From: Candidatus Aegiribacteria sp.
GTDB lineage: Bacteria > Fermentibacterota > Fermentibacteria > Fermentibacterales > JCC-6
Length of the DNA: 8,332 nt
Direction: 5' to 3'
Assembly (NCBI GenBank): GCA_030640155.1
Contig: DAOWJX010000354.1
Location: forward strand, 1 to 8,332
Each line of letters begins with the position of its first letter. Positions within the stretch are counted from its first letter, which is position 1. Positions 1 to 6,577 of the stretch are shown piece after piece. Position numbers and translations under genes: made by a program. A model generated the notes under the pieces. The model ran no database searches. It was not told where the DNA came from and saw only the letters and a list, made by a program, of their open reading frames with translations.

Positions 1-254
1 CTTACTTCAGCCGTATACCGGAGTGCCATACGTCCTGGACGATATGGGCTGATGGTCAGGTATCCGACGATCACATTATTTATTTCCGCAATCAGGATGG
101 GATATCTGTCAGGAGGATGTTCTTCAAACCATATCTCACGATACCCGGCAGTAACAGGAGTGACGTCCGCTGTCTTCCGACCGGCGGCTATTGCCTGATT
201 GTAAATGTCGACCATCGCTTCGATATCATCTAATGTGGCAGTTCGTATATTCAT
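1..254 (-). CDS. GNAT-family N-acetyltransferase, phosphinothricin/YwnH type (N-terminal part, cut by window edge)
   Basis: Only the first 84 codons are in the window; the 3' end lies beyond base 1. The protein opens MNIRTATLDDIEAMVDIYNQ, followed by a PVT...W.EEHPPDRYPILIAE stretch and VGYLTISPYRPGRMALRYTAEVS. This is the characteristic start of the phosphinothricin acetyltransferase (Bar/YwnH) branch of the GNAT fold: beta1, the IYNqai helix, the yPilIAe strand, then the GY...spfR...a.r.T.EvS strand-loop. Enzymes of this branch move an acetyl group from acetyl-CoA to a small amine such as a glufosinate-like amino acid or methionine sulfoximine. The true substrate cannot be told from this part, and the acetyl-CoA loop is outside the window. 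The ATG at 254 is preceded by only a weak GGTG ribosome site. The gene lies downstream of the thioredoxin lipoprotein gene on the same strand, separated by a hairpin, so it probably has its own transcription. Confidence 0.85.
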   Translation of the reverse strand, partial: MNIRTATLDDIEAMVDIYNQAIAAGRKTADVTPVTAGYREIWFEEHPPDRYPILIAEINNVIVGYLTISPYRPGRMALRYTAEV

Positions 255-286
255 TATTGCACCGTCAGTGAAGTTATTTAACTTTA

Positions 287-308
287 AAGGGAGCTCAAAG
301 GCTCCCTT
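287..308 (-). terminator. Terminator-like hairpin after the thioredoxin lipoprotein gene
   Basis: AAGGGAGC at 287-294 pairs perfectly with GCTCCCTT at 301-308 around a 6-nt loop. Read on the minus strand, the stem begins 4 bases after the TAA of the thioredoxin gene and is followed by TTTAAAGTTAAATAA. That tail is A/T rich but not a clean T run, so this is probably an intrinsic terminator of moderate strength. It separates the lipoprotein operon from the acetyltransferase gene. Confidence 0.65.
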
Positions 309-311
309 CTC

Positions 312-1517
312 TTATTCAGCCGCCAGCAGGCCGTCTATAATTTCGATCAGTTTTAAACCGAGTTCAGCGCTGGATCCCACTTGAGCGAAAGCGATATTCC
401 CTTCCTGATCGATAACATAGAGCGTCGGAATTCCCGATACTTTGTATTCTAAAGCGACAGCATCACCTTCGAGAAGAAGGCCGTACGTGTAGGCATTCTC
501 CTGCATGAAAGCAGCAGCATCACCGGATTCCCACACATTAACTCCATAAATCATTACAGGCTGATCCGCATATTTCTCATGAAGGGATTGAATCTCCGGC
601 ATCACAACCTTGCATGGACCGCACCAGGTTGCCCAGAAATCAATAACTACAACATTCCCTCTTAACGCCTCAAGTGAAACCATATTGCCATCGCTGTCGG
701 AGAGGTTCCATTCAGGGGCCGGGGTTCCGGTCAGAAGGAAAGCGCTGTAATTCTCTACTTCAATTCCCGCAGGTGGGGCAAGAACGAATATGGAATCGGG
801 AAGATCCGGAGCAGTTTCGAGGTTATAGACTTCAAGCACGATAGAAGCCGGGCTTCCATCCCGACCGAATGTCATCCTCTCAACACGTCTTGGAAGATTA
901 TCAGTAACACTGAGAGACCATTTCGCCTGTTGTCCACCGGCATATGTAACCAGATACGTATTACAGGCTTCAGAACCAATGGAATCTGCTCCTTCATATA
1001 CGATGGATTGTGACGCAATCTCATCGGTGAATGGATCGCTGAGAAAGTACTCGTACATTATGGCGTAACTTGCATGTCGAAGCAGATCTCCTCCACCCTC
1101 TTCCAGGGAACCCTTCCGGAAAACACCGTCCAGCTTATCATGGAAATACGCTGAATCAACTCCGGATACGAGGGTAAGAGAAAGCTCTATTTCATCCTCA
1201 ATATCAGGTGTAGTATCCAGGCCGATTTCTGCGAACAGGAGCATTTCTCCTTCTTCAACCAAAGATCTTCCTGAAATATTCCCAGCCATCGCCGGGCTAT
1301 CAGCATATGCGCCGGTACCGTAGACCCTGAAAGTATAAGAACAGGCTTCAAGTGCTTCTGATGCGCTGTCAGCAAGGATGAAATCCTGATTTTCAAGTGC
1401 TGCATCGATGTCCTGAGCCCCTGAAGGCTGTTCAGTTTCAGCCTCTCCGCACGAGCTGACGGTCAGCATCAAAGACATGATCAAAACGAGCAGTGTAATT
1501 ATTCTCCAGAGTGACAT
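312..1517 (-). CDS. Lipoprotein with LolA/DUF2092-like domain fused to a TlpA/ResA-type thioredoxin domain
   Basis: The 401-residue product starts with a lipoprotein signal peptide (about residues 1-22) ending VSSC, with C23 as the likely lipidated cysteine. Residues about 45-255 form a beta-rich region that looks like the LolA-type fold found in DUF2092 proteins; this assignment rests on style, not on a strict motif. Residues about 264-401 are a TlpA/ResA/DsbE thioredoxin domain. It begins GTPAPEWNLSDSDGNMVSLE, has the redox motif W298-C299-G300-P301-C302 inside DFWATWCGPCK, and has the cis-proline loop SGIPT with P364. Such membrane-tethered thioredoxins usually reduce disulfides outside the cytoplasmic membrane, for example in cytochrome c maturation. 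The start at 1517 is chosen because a strong AAGGAGAG site sits just before the ATG and because the signal peptide then begins properly; longer in-frame starts lie inside the upstream gene. Its start is 10 bp after the stop of the PLP enzyme gene, so the two are co-transcribed. Confidence 0.9.
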   Translation of the reverse strand: MSLWRIITLLVLIMSLMLTVSSCGEAETEQPSGAQDIDAALENQDFILADSASEALEACSYTFRVYGTGAYADSPAMAGNISGRSLVEEGEMLLFAEIGLDTTPDIEDEIELSLTLVSGVDSAYFHDKLDGVFRKGSLEEGGGDLLRHASYAIMYEYFLSDPFTDEIASQSIVYEGADSIGSEACNTYLVTYAGGQQAKWSLSVTDNLPRRVERMTFGRDGSPASIVLEVYNLETAPDLPDSIFVLAPPAGIEVENYSAFLLTGTPAPEWNLSDSDGNMVSLEALRGNVVVIDFWATWCGPCKVVMPEIQSLHEKYADQPVMIYGVNVWESGDAAAFMQENAYTYGLLLEGDAVALEYKVSGIPTLYVIDQEGNIAFAQVGSSAELGLKLIEIIDGLLAAE

Positions 1518-1527
1518 TTTCTCTCCT

Positions 1528-2919
1528 TCACATTTCATTCTCATAAGGATTCCAGAAAGGTGTATAGTTATCAGTAAAATTCTTCGGTACAAATTCACCG
1601 GTCCTCGGAATCTGAATGTAATCACCGGAATAATTACCTTCCTGAATCATGATAAGCGCTTCAATGAGACGATCGACATCCTCCGTGTTACTGTAACATC
1701 CAAAACTCATTCTGACCATACCCGGCATTCTGGATTTATCCCCCTTCATGAACTGATCCCGCCAGGTCATGATCTCACTCTCACCGAGTTTGAGAATTGA
1801 TACCACATAGGGGTGAGCACAGAAACAACCGTTCCTCACACCTACTCCGGCTTCATAACCGGCTATTGCGGCAACAAGCGCATGATCGGTGTCGTCCAGA
1901 TTGAACGGTATCACACCTACTTTTTCATGTGCCTTTGCGGGGTCGGTTTCTCCGTACACATGTACACCCGGCATGTCGCCAAGCTTTTGCAGCGCATAAG
2001 CGGTAAGTTTTCTTTCATGCTCCGCGATTGTATCTAATCCCTTATCCATCAGGGTTCTCGCGGCGACAGCCATAGCAATCGCTCCCATTATATTCGGGCT
2101 GCCTGCCTCATCTCTGTCCGGCATTCCCGCCCATTTGACGAAATCATCCGTAACAACATCAACTGTTCCGCCACCGCTGTAGTCAGGGCCACTGTTAAGA
2201 AACTCCTGCTTGGGCCCGATAAGAGCTCCGGTTCCGTAAGGGGCATACATCTTGTGACCAGAAATTACAAGGAAATCCAGATGTTCCGGATCATCATCGG
2301 ATTTCATATCTATCCGTCTGTGCGGAGCAAGCTGGGCGCCATCTACCATTATTCTCGCTCCAGCTTCATGCGCTTTCTTTGCATAACGGTAGATTGGTTG
2401 TATGTAACCGGTTACGTTTGACGCACCCGTTACCGTCACAAGAGCGATTTTTCCAGCGTTCTCTCTTAACAGCGTATCAAAATGTTCTTCGTCAAGGCGT
2501 CCATCATCAGTTACTCTTACATGCAGTGTTCTGAAGTGATCGCGCCATGGCAGATCATTCGAATGATGTTCCATGCATGTGGATATCACTATTGAATCCT
2601 CCGCTATGTTTATCCTGTGTGAGAGCTTGTTGATGGCTTCTGTGGCATTCTTCACGAATATGACTGTATTCAGTTCAGTATCCGCTCCAACGAATTCAGC
2701 AATTATCTTATGGGCGCGATCATATGCATCAGTACAAAGCCTTGATTTGAATCCGGTTCCTCGATGAACACTGGAATAGAATGGCGCAAGTTTTGTGATG
2801 GCGTCCACAACCTTTACAAGCGGGGGTGTGCTGGCAGCATTATCAAGATTCACGTAACGAACCATGCTTCCATCCAGAAGCGGAACTTTCACATCAAGAC
2901 CATATATACAATCGCGCAT
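1528..2919 (-). CDS. PLP-dependent class V aminotransferase, cysteine desulfurase/selenocysteine lyase group
   Basis: The 463-residue protein shows the fold-type I class V pattern. LDNAAST is at 25-31, EHHSN at 117-121 (the histidine that stacks on PLP), VDGAQLAPH at 192-200 (D193 pairs with the pyridine nitrogen), and ISGHKMYAPYGTGALIG at 219-235, where K223 is the PLP Schiff-base lysine. A catalytic-loop cysteine is present in RNGCFCAHPY (C365 and C367); C367 lines up with the SufS/CsdB active cysteine in R.G..CA.P. Family members take sulfur from cysteine, or selenium from selenocysteine, to a persulfide on that cysteine for Fe-S cluster or other sulfur transfer. The protein is roughly 50 residues longer than typical SufS (about 405), with a longer insert after the Cys loop and a C-terminal tail of some 40 residues. 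No suf or isc partners are in view, so the acceptor is unknown. ATG at 2919 has a weak GGGGT site upstream. The TGA stop is immediately followed by the ribosome site of the thioredoxin lipoprotein. Confidence 0.88.
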   Translation of the reverse strand: MRDCIYGLDVKVPLLDGSMVRYVNLDNAASTPPLVKVVDAITKLAPFYSSVHRGTGFKSRLCTDAYDRAHKIIAEFVGADTELNTVIFVKNATEAINKLSHRINIAEDSIVISTCMEHHSNDLPWRDHFRTLHVRVTDDGRLDEEHFDTLLRENAGKIALVTVTGASNVTGYIQPIYRYAKKAHEAGARIMVDGAQLAPHRRIDMKSDDDPEHLDFLVISGHKMYAPYGTGALIGPKQEFLNSGPDYSGGGTVDVVTDDFVKWAGMPDRDEAGSPNIMGAIAMAVAARTLMDKGLDTIAEHERKLTAYALQKLGDMPGVHVYGETDPAKAHEKVGVIPFNLDDTDHALVAAIAGYEAGVGVRNGCFCAHPYVVSILKLGESEIMTWRDQFMKGDKSRMPGMVRMSFGCYSNTEDVDRLIEALIMIQEGNYSGDYIQIPRTGEFVPKNFTDNYTPFWNPYENEM

Positions 2920-2990
2920 TTCTCGTTACCCCGCTATTCACATTATTGGAATGAAATCAACTGATTCGATAATTATAAATGCTACACCGG

Positions 2991-3758
2991 CTATATTGAA
3001 AGATCAACACAGCAGATGATACCTTCCTCGTTATTACTGACCCAGAGGTTCCCTTCAGTATCAATTGTAATTCCGGTAGCTGAAGATACTATATCTCCAC
3101 TTATACTGGAGACCATCCTGCCCGATGAATTGTAGAGGCGAAGAGGTATTTCCGAATCGTCGGTTGCCACCCATATCAAGCCTTCCGGATCACGTGCTAT
3201 ATCTCTTGTTCTGCTGTCATTTCCGAACCTGGTATTCGGGTTCCGTCCGTGCATGCCCGGTAGTGAGTATCTGTATGTTCTATTCTGAGCTCGTGATGAG
3301 AGATAAAGATAGTCCATGTGAGCTGCAAGTCCCGTCACCGACGAGACAGGGTTCCCTCAACCGCCGCACATTCTTGTTGATCCTTTACTAAGACCATCCA
3401 GAGTGTACTGGTAAACGTACCCGTTTGTGCCGTAATCCCAGAATCCCACAATGAGAACATTATGTTCCTCACTGAAAGCCAGGCCTGTGGCTCTAAGACC
3501 TCTGGAATGACTTATTGGAAAGGAATCAACTATATCACCTGTCGATGTATTGATACTGAAAACCATATCAGAGGAAGCATCAACTGCCCATAGTAAACCG
3601 GCACCCCATGCCAGACCGCCGATTTCATCCCCTGGAGAGACGATCGTACTGATTATAAGGTCGGTTCCAGGAGCATTCTCATCCGACTCACCTGAATTAT
3701 CAGTACAGGCGACGGAAAGCAGCGCTAGAACAATAATTAGAGAGAAAAGCATCTTCAT
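2991..3758 (-). CDS. Beta-propeller-like lipoprotein interrupted by one in-frame UGA (selenoprotein candidate or nonsense-broken gene)
   Basis: The product is 255 residues if UGA codon 134 is read through, and 133 residues if it stops. A lipoprotein signal peptide (1-17) ends SVAC with C18. The start at 3758 is set by a perfect AAGGAGG site 5 nt upstream. The rest consists of NHL/SMP-30-like repeats about 42-51 residues apart: GLAWGAGLLWAVDAS (48-62), GLAFSEEHNVLIVGF (92-106), GLAAHMDYLYLSSR (143-156), DIARDPEGLIWVATDD (186-201) and GITIDTEGNLWVSNNE (229-244). This suggests a secreted or membrane-anchored beta-propeller that binds a ligand or partner; function is unknown. The UGA (3357-3359) falls between the second and third repeats. 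Both sides are in the same frame, so no frameshift is involved. The preceding residues are M130-C131-G132-G133, making a CxxU pattern if UGA is selenocysteine. A hairpin lies just downstream. The alternative is a point nonsense mutation (from TGG, CGA or GGA) or a base error. The codons after the UGA look undamaged. The stop is TAG, 71 bp before the PLP enzyme gene on the same strand. Confidence 0.6.
3329..3359 (-). promoter_or_regulatory. In-frame UGA with downstream hairpin resembling a bacterial SECIS element
   Basis: Read on the minus strand, UGA (3359-3357) is followed by a 9-nt spacer GGGAACCCU. Then GUCUCGUC (3347-3340) pairs at all 8 positions (one U-G wobble) with GACGGGAC (3336-3329) around a GGU loop (3339-3337). 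The loop begins 18 nt after the UGA. From memory of the known bacterial elements, the E. coli fdhF SECIS also presents GGU in its apical loop about 18 nt after the UGA, and the general bacterial model asks for a G at the start of a small loop within roughly 16-37 nt. The bulged U of the E. coli stem is absent. A hairpin like this can also arise by chance in coding sequence. Confidence 0.4.
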
Positions 3759-3777
3759 CAATACCTCCTTGAAAGAT

Positions 3778-3805
3778 AATATATGCTTCCATCCCGCTTG
3801 AACAA
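3778..3805 (-). promoter_or_regulatory. Putative sigma-70-type promoter of the propeller lipoprotein operon
   Basis: On the minus strand, TTGTTC (3805-3800) and TATATT (3783-3778) are 16 bp apart, and the -10 ends 19 bp before the start codon. The leader would be very short and would carry the AAGGAGG ribosome site. The match is good but the call rests on pattern alone. It lies in the divergent gap shared with the pepF promoter. Confidence 0.4.
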
Positions 3806-3824
3806 CAATACACAGCTGGAAATC

Positions 3825-3852
3825 TTGATAAGATGGAACCTTCAAGTATATT
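3825..3852 (+). promoter_or_regulatory. Putative sigma-70-type promoter for the small ORF and pepF
   Basis: TTGATA (3825-3830) and TATATT (3847-3852) are separated by 16 bp. Transcription would begin near 3859, about 48 bases before the small ORF start at 3907 and about 170 before pepF. It is back to back with the minus-strand promoter, with the two -35 boxes about 20 bp apart, so the pair could share a regulator. Confidence 0.45.
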
Positions 3853-3906
3853 AGTGTTTCTATTGAAGCAACTCCTCCATAGGTTTTATTGAAAGGTAGA
3901 ATCAGT

Positions 3907-4023
3907 ATGGAACTGGAATATCTCACAGGATCCAAGTTCATGGTCGAGGTTGTTACAGGAAATTCGGTTACCGCTTCAATCGTCGGATCAGGAGATAGAG
4001 AAAAAGGATTCTGGAAGGAATAA
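3907..4023 (+). CDS. Small hypothetical ORF (38 aa) directly upstream of pepF
   Basis: ATG at 3907 opens a 38-residue frame that begins MELEYLTGSKFM and ends DREKGFWKE with TAA at 4021-4023, six bases before the pepF start. A GAAAGG site lies 10 nt before the ATG, a slightly long spacing. The codon choice resembles that of its neighbours. The ORF fills the leader between the predicted promoter and pepF, so it could be a real small gene, a translated leader that couples to pepF, or chance. I do not recognise the peptide; it has no membrane segment or cysteine. A longer start, TTG at 3889, is possible but less well supported. Confidence 0.4.
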   Translation: MELEYLTGSKFMVEVVTGNSVTASIVGSGDREKGFWKE

Positions 4024-4029
4024 TGGAAA

Positions 4030-5847
4030 ATGTCAAAAGAGCTCAGAAATAGAATTGAAGTCCCGCAGAAAGATCGATGGGCTGTAGAAGCCATTTATGG
4101 TTCAGATGAAAAATGGGAAAAGGATTTCTGCATAACAGATGAATTTGCTGACAGCTTCAGGCAGTGGACAGGAAGACTGAACGAATCCCCGGATACTCTT
4201 AAATCAGCAGTTGAGGAGATACTCTCACAGAACAGGCTGATTTCCAAACTCTCAACGTACACCGAAATGAAGCGGGATGAGGATCTGAGCAACTCTCATT
4301 ACAGCGGTCTTTCGGCGAAAATCTCAAGCAGAGCAGTTGAGGTAAGAACCGCTCATTCATTCTTCACTCCCGAGCTGCTTTCAATATCTCAAAATACCAT
4401 TGAATCCTGGCTTTTAACTCCTGAACTGGCGCCTTATAGAATCTGGCTGGAGAACATCCTCAGATATCGTCCACACACGCTTTCGGATAAGGAAGAGAAA
4501 CTCATCGCAATGTCCGGAGAAATAACAAGAGGATTCAGCACTGTATTCGGCAAATTGAACAATGTCGATATGCCGGCAAGACTTCCTGAAATCGTTGATG
4601 AAAAGGGACATCCTGTTAAACTGACAAACGGCAACTTCAGTGCATTCCTTCAGAATAAAGACAGAAGAGTAAGAAAGGATGCTTTCGAGGGTTTTTACAG
4701 CGAAATCTCTGGAAACATAGCAACACAGGCTGCTCTGCTTGAAGGTCAGGTGCGTACAAATATCTTTTACGCCAAAGTACAGAAGCACAGTTCAGCTCTG
4801 GTTTCCTCCCTTTTCAATGACAGGGTCAGTACAGAAGTATACGATTCGCTGATCGATTCTGTTCACAACAATTTTCCAACTCTCCACCGCTATCTTGACT
4901 TGCGCAAGAAAGTGCTTGGGTTCGATTCGATGCATCTGTATGATGTGCAGATTCCGATCGTACCTGAATCCAAAGGAGAATACACCTGGGATGAAGCTGT
5001 AGACCTCACTCTTGAAGCTGTGGCTCCACTTGGCAGATATTATGTAAACACGCTGAAAAAGGGTTTCGAGGACAGATGGGCTGACAAATACGAGAACAAA
5101 GGCAAGAGATCGGGTGCGTATTCGAGTGGCTGTCATGATTCCTATCCATATATCCTGCACAATTTTAATGGAACACTTCGCAGTGTCTTCACACTTGCTC
5201 ATGAAGCAGGGCATTCCATGCACAGCCTTCTCTCAAAGAACACTCAGCCGTATCACATGTCTTCATACAAAATACTATTAGCCGAAGTTGCTTCCACCAC
5301 AAATGAGATGCTTCTCGTTGATCTCCTGTTGAAAAGAACGGAAGACAAAGATGAAAAGGCATATCTTCTTGATCATCTCCTGAGCAAATTCAAATCAACT
5401 CTGGTAAGACAGACCATGTTCGCTGAATTTGAGAAATACATACATGAACATGTTGAAGCCGGAGGATCCCTCACACCGGATTTATTGAACGAAGCATACC
5501 TCAAGCTTGTAAAATTCTACCACGGAAACAGCTTCGCCTTCGACGATACCGATTCCGTGATTGCGTATGAATGGTCCAGAATTCCACACTTCTATTACAA
5601 TTTCTACGTATACAAGTACGCAACGGGTCTGGCTTCCGCTGTAGATATCTCATCGAGGATAATCTCAGGTGAGAAAGGAGCAGTAGAGAGCTTCATTGAC
5701 TTCCTTAAAGGCGGCTCGTCCAAACCACCTCTTGATCTCCTCAAAGGCACCGGTGTTGATCTCTCCACACCCGTTCCGGTAAATTCCGCACTGCAGAAGA
5801 TGGACAGCATCCTGACAGAACTCGAGAGTTTGCTTACGGTAGAATAG
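4030..5847 (+). CDS. pepF: Oligoendopeptidase F (peptidase family M3)
   Basis: The 605-residue protein is full length for the PepF branch of M3 metallopeptidases (about 600). These are cytoplasmic zinc enzymes that cut short peptides and clear degradation products. The zinc motif is H391-E392-A393-G394-H395 in TLAHEAGHSMHS, with E392 as catalytic base. The third ligand is probably E419 in LLAEVASTTNE, 28 residues further on. SGAYSSGCHDSYPYILHNF (361-379) is the family strand before the active site, and the C-terminal PHFYYNFYVYKYATG stretch is the tyrosine-rich substrate-side segment typical of PepF. There is no signal peptide. The ATG at 4030 follows GGAAGGAA (4013-4020) at 9-nt spacing; the ATG at 4024 is out of frame. 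It is probably transcribed with the small ORF. It ends 16 bp from the convergent DUF116 gene, and no clear terminator is visible between them. Confidence 0.95.
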   Translation: MSKELRNRIEVPQKDRWAVEAIYGSDEKWEKDFCITDEFADSFRQWTGRLNESPDTLKSAVEEILSQNRLISKLSTYTEMKRDEDLSNSHYSGLSAKISSRAVEVRTAHSFFTPELLSISQNTIESWLLTPELAPYRIWLENILRYRPHTLSDKEEKLIAMSGEITRGFSTVFGKLNNVDMPARLPEIVDEKGHPVKLTNGNFSAFLQNKDRRVRKDAFEGFYSEISGNIATQAALLEGQVRTNIFYAKVQKHSSALVSSLFNDRVSTEVYDSLIDSVHNNFPTLHRYLDLRKKVLGFDSMHLYDVQIPIVPESKGEYTWDEAVDLTLEAVAPLGRYYVNTLKKGFEDRWADKYENKGKRSGAYSSGCHDSYPYILHNFNGTLRSVFTLAHEAGHSMHSLLSKNTQPYHMSSYKILLAEVASTTNEMLLVDLLLKRTEDKDEKAYLLDHLLSKFKSTLVRQTMFAEFEKYIHEHVEAGGSLTPDLLNEAYLKLVKFYHGNSFAFDDTDSVIAYEWSRIPHFYYNFYVYKYATGLASAVDISSRIISGEKGAVESFIDFLKGGSSKPPLDLLKGTGVDLSTPVPVNSALQKMDSILTELESLLTVE

Positions 5848-5863
5848 CTTCTTCCGATGGATT

Positions 5864-6577
5864 TTATTGAAGGAACATCTCCAGAGCAGCTTCCAGTTCC
5901 GCGGGGTTGACCCATGTATCGAAGCATGGCCCGTGACGCCATTCATTGAGAACCCCTATTGTTGTAACCGGGTGGACATCAAGGATTCCAAGAGAAAGAT
6001 CTACAGGACAGGCAACAGCAACAATAAGTGAAGGTTCTATCCGCTCTACAATCCTTTTTGCTGAAGTACCTCCTGAAGCAATGGCAAAATGTGTATTGAA
6101 TCTGCTCCTGATTTCAAGCAGATCTCCAATTGGGCACCTGCCACATCTCTCGCAGGATTCAGGATTGAATGTCAACCTGTGAGAACACTCATGATTCTGC
6201 AGGCAGTGAGGAACGAGAATAAGGGTTTCTTCTCCCCGGAATTTCCTTGAGCAGTCAGAGATGGCTTTACGGTTGTTCATCGCTATTACCATCTTCTCAG
6301 GCGTATGAGCGGCCATCGAGAGGACAGGCTGCATCATCTTCAATGTCCAGAATGAGACCCTCAGTATGAAAGGATGTCTGATTATTCCTCTTCCATATAG
6401 CTGGCCAGTGACCTGAACAGCGAGCAGGATAATCAGGGTCGGGATAATGGACCATAGGAAACCCGTTCCGGCGACAAGCAGAACCAGAAACACGATCGCA
6501 GACGGAGCAATTGAGAAAAGAAGCAAACCACCCTGAAACAGAGTATTTATCTTACTTTTTACTTCCAAGTTTATCAC
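5864..6577 (-). CDS. DUF116 family membrane-anchored cysteine-rich protein
   Basis: The 237-residue protein has one or two N-terminal hydrophobic segments (about 17-37 and 41-57) followed by a soluble domain with eight cysteines: C109, C125, C131, C142, C145, C148, C190 and C218. The pattern LVPHCLQ (122-127 core), SCERCGRCPIGDLL (141-154), ASGGTSAKRIV, VAVACPVDLSLGI and RHGPCFDTWV matches the DUF116 family (COG1852). The clustered cysteines suggest metal or Fe-S binding, which is inference; the family has no firmly known activity that I can name. The start is GTG at 6577, overlapping the end of fmt by 26 nt. TTG at 6568, which has a better AGGTGA site, is an equally good alternative. It is the last gene of the yajC-def-fmt group, and DUF116 genes are known next to fmt in several other bacteria, so a link to protein maturation or translation is plausible. 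Confidence 0.87.
   Translation of the reverse strand: MINLEVKSKINTLFQGGLLLFSIAPSAIVFLVLLVAGTGFLWSIIPTLIILLAVQVTGQLYGRGIIRHPFILRVSFWTLKMMQPVLSMAAHTPEKMVIAMNNRKAISDCSRKFRGEETLILVPHCLQNHECSHRLTFNPESCERCGRCPIGDLLEIRSRFNTHFAIASGGTSAKRIVERIEPSLIVAVACPVDLSLGILDVHPVTTIGVLNEWRHGPCFDTWVNPAELEAALEMFLQ

Noticed and set aside
1518..1625. Longer N-terminus for the thioredoxin lipoprotein starting at 1625
   Set aside because: It would overlap the end of the PLP enzyme gene by about 100 bases and bury the signal peptide; the AAGGAGAG site supports 1517.
2920..2990. Terminator or promoter between the propeller gene and the PLP enzyme gene
   Set aside because: GAATCA and TGATT can pair only with a 2-nt loop, and no good -35/-10 pair is visible; I see nothing solid in this 71-bp gap.
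2991..3338. Downstream half of the propeller gene as an independent gene starting at GTG 3338
   Set aside because: No ribosome site precedes the GTG, it would start in the middle of the repeat array, and the frame is the same as that of the upstream half.
3357..3359. Genome-wide reassignment of UGA to Trp or Gly as the reason for the in-frame UGA
   Set aside because: The PLP enzyme gene and def both end at UGA followed directly by the ribosome site or start of the next gene, and all other genes use TGG for Trp without internal UGA codons.
3759..4094. Upstream extension of the propeller lipoprotein frame to 4094
   Set aside because: The extension runs through the divergent promoter region and into pepF, lacks a signal peptide start, and the AAGGAGG site before 3758 fixes the start.
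4414..5223. Minus-strand open frames within pepF (for example 4414-4788 and 4792-5223)
   Set aside because: They lie antisense to a complete, motif-rich peptidase gene and show no recognisable domain or good start site.
5848..5863. Bidirectional terminator between pepF and the DUF116 gene
   Set aside because: Only 16 bp separate the stops, and the possible CTTC/GAAG pairing is too short with a long loop.
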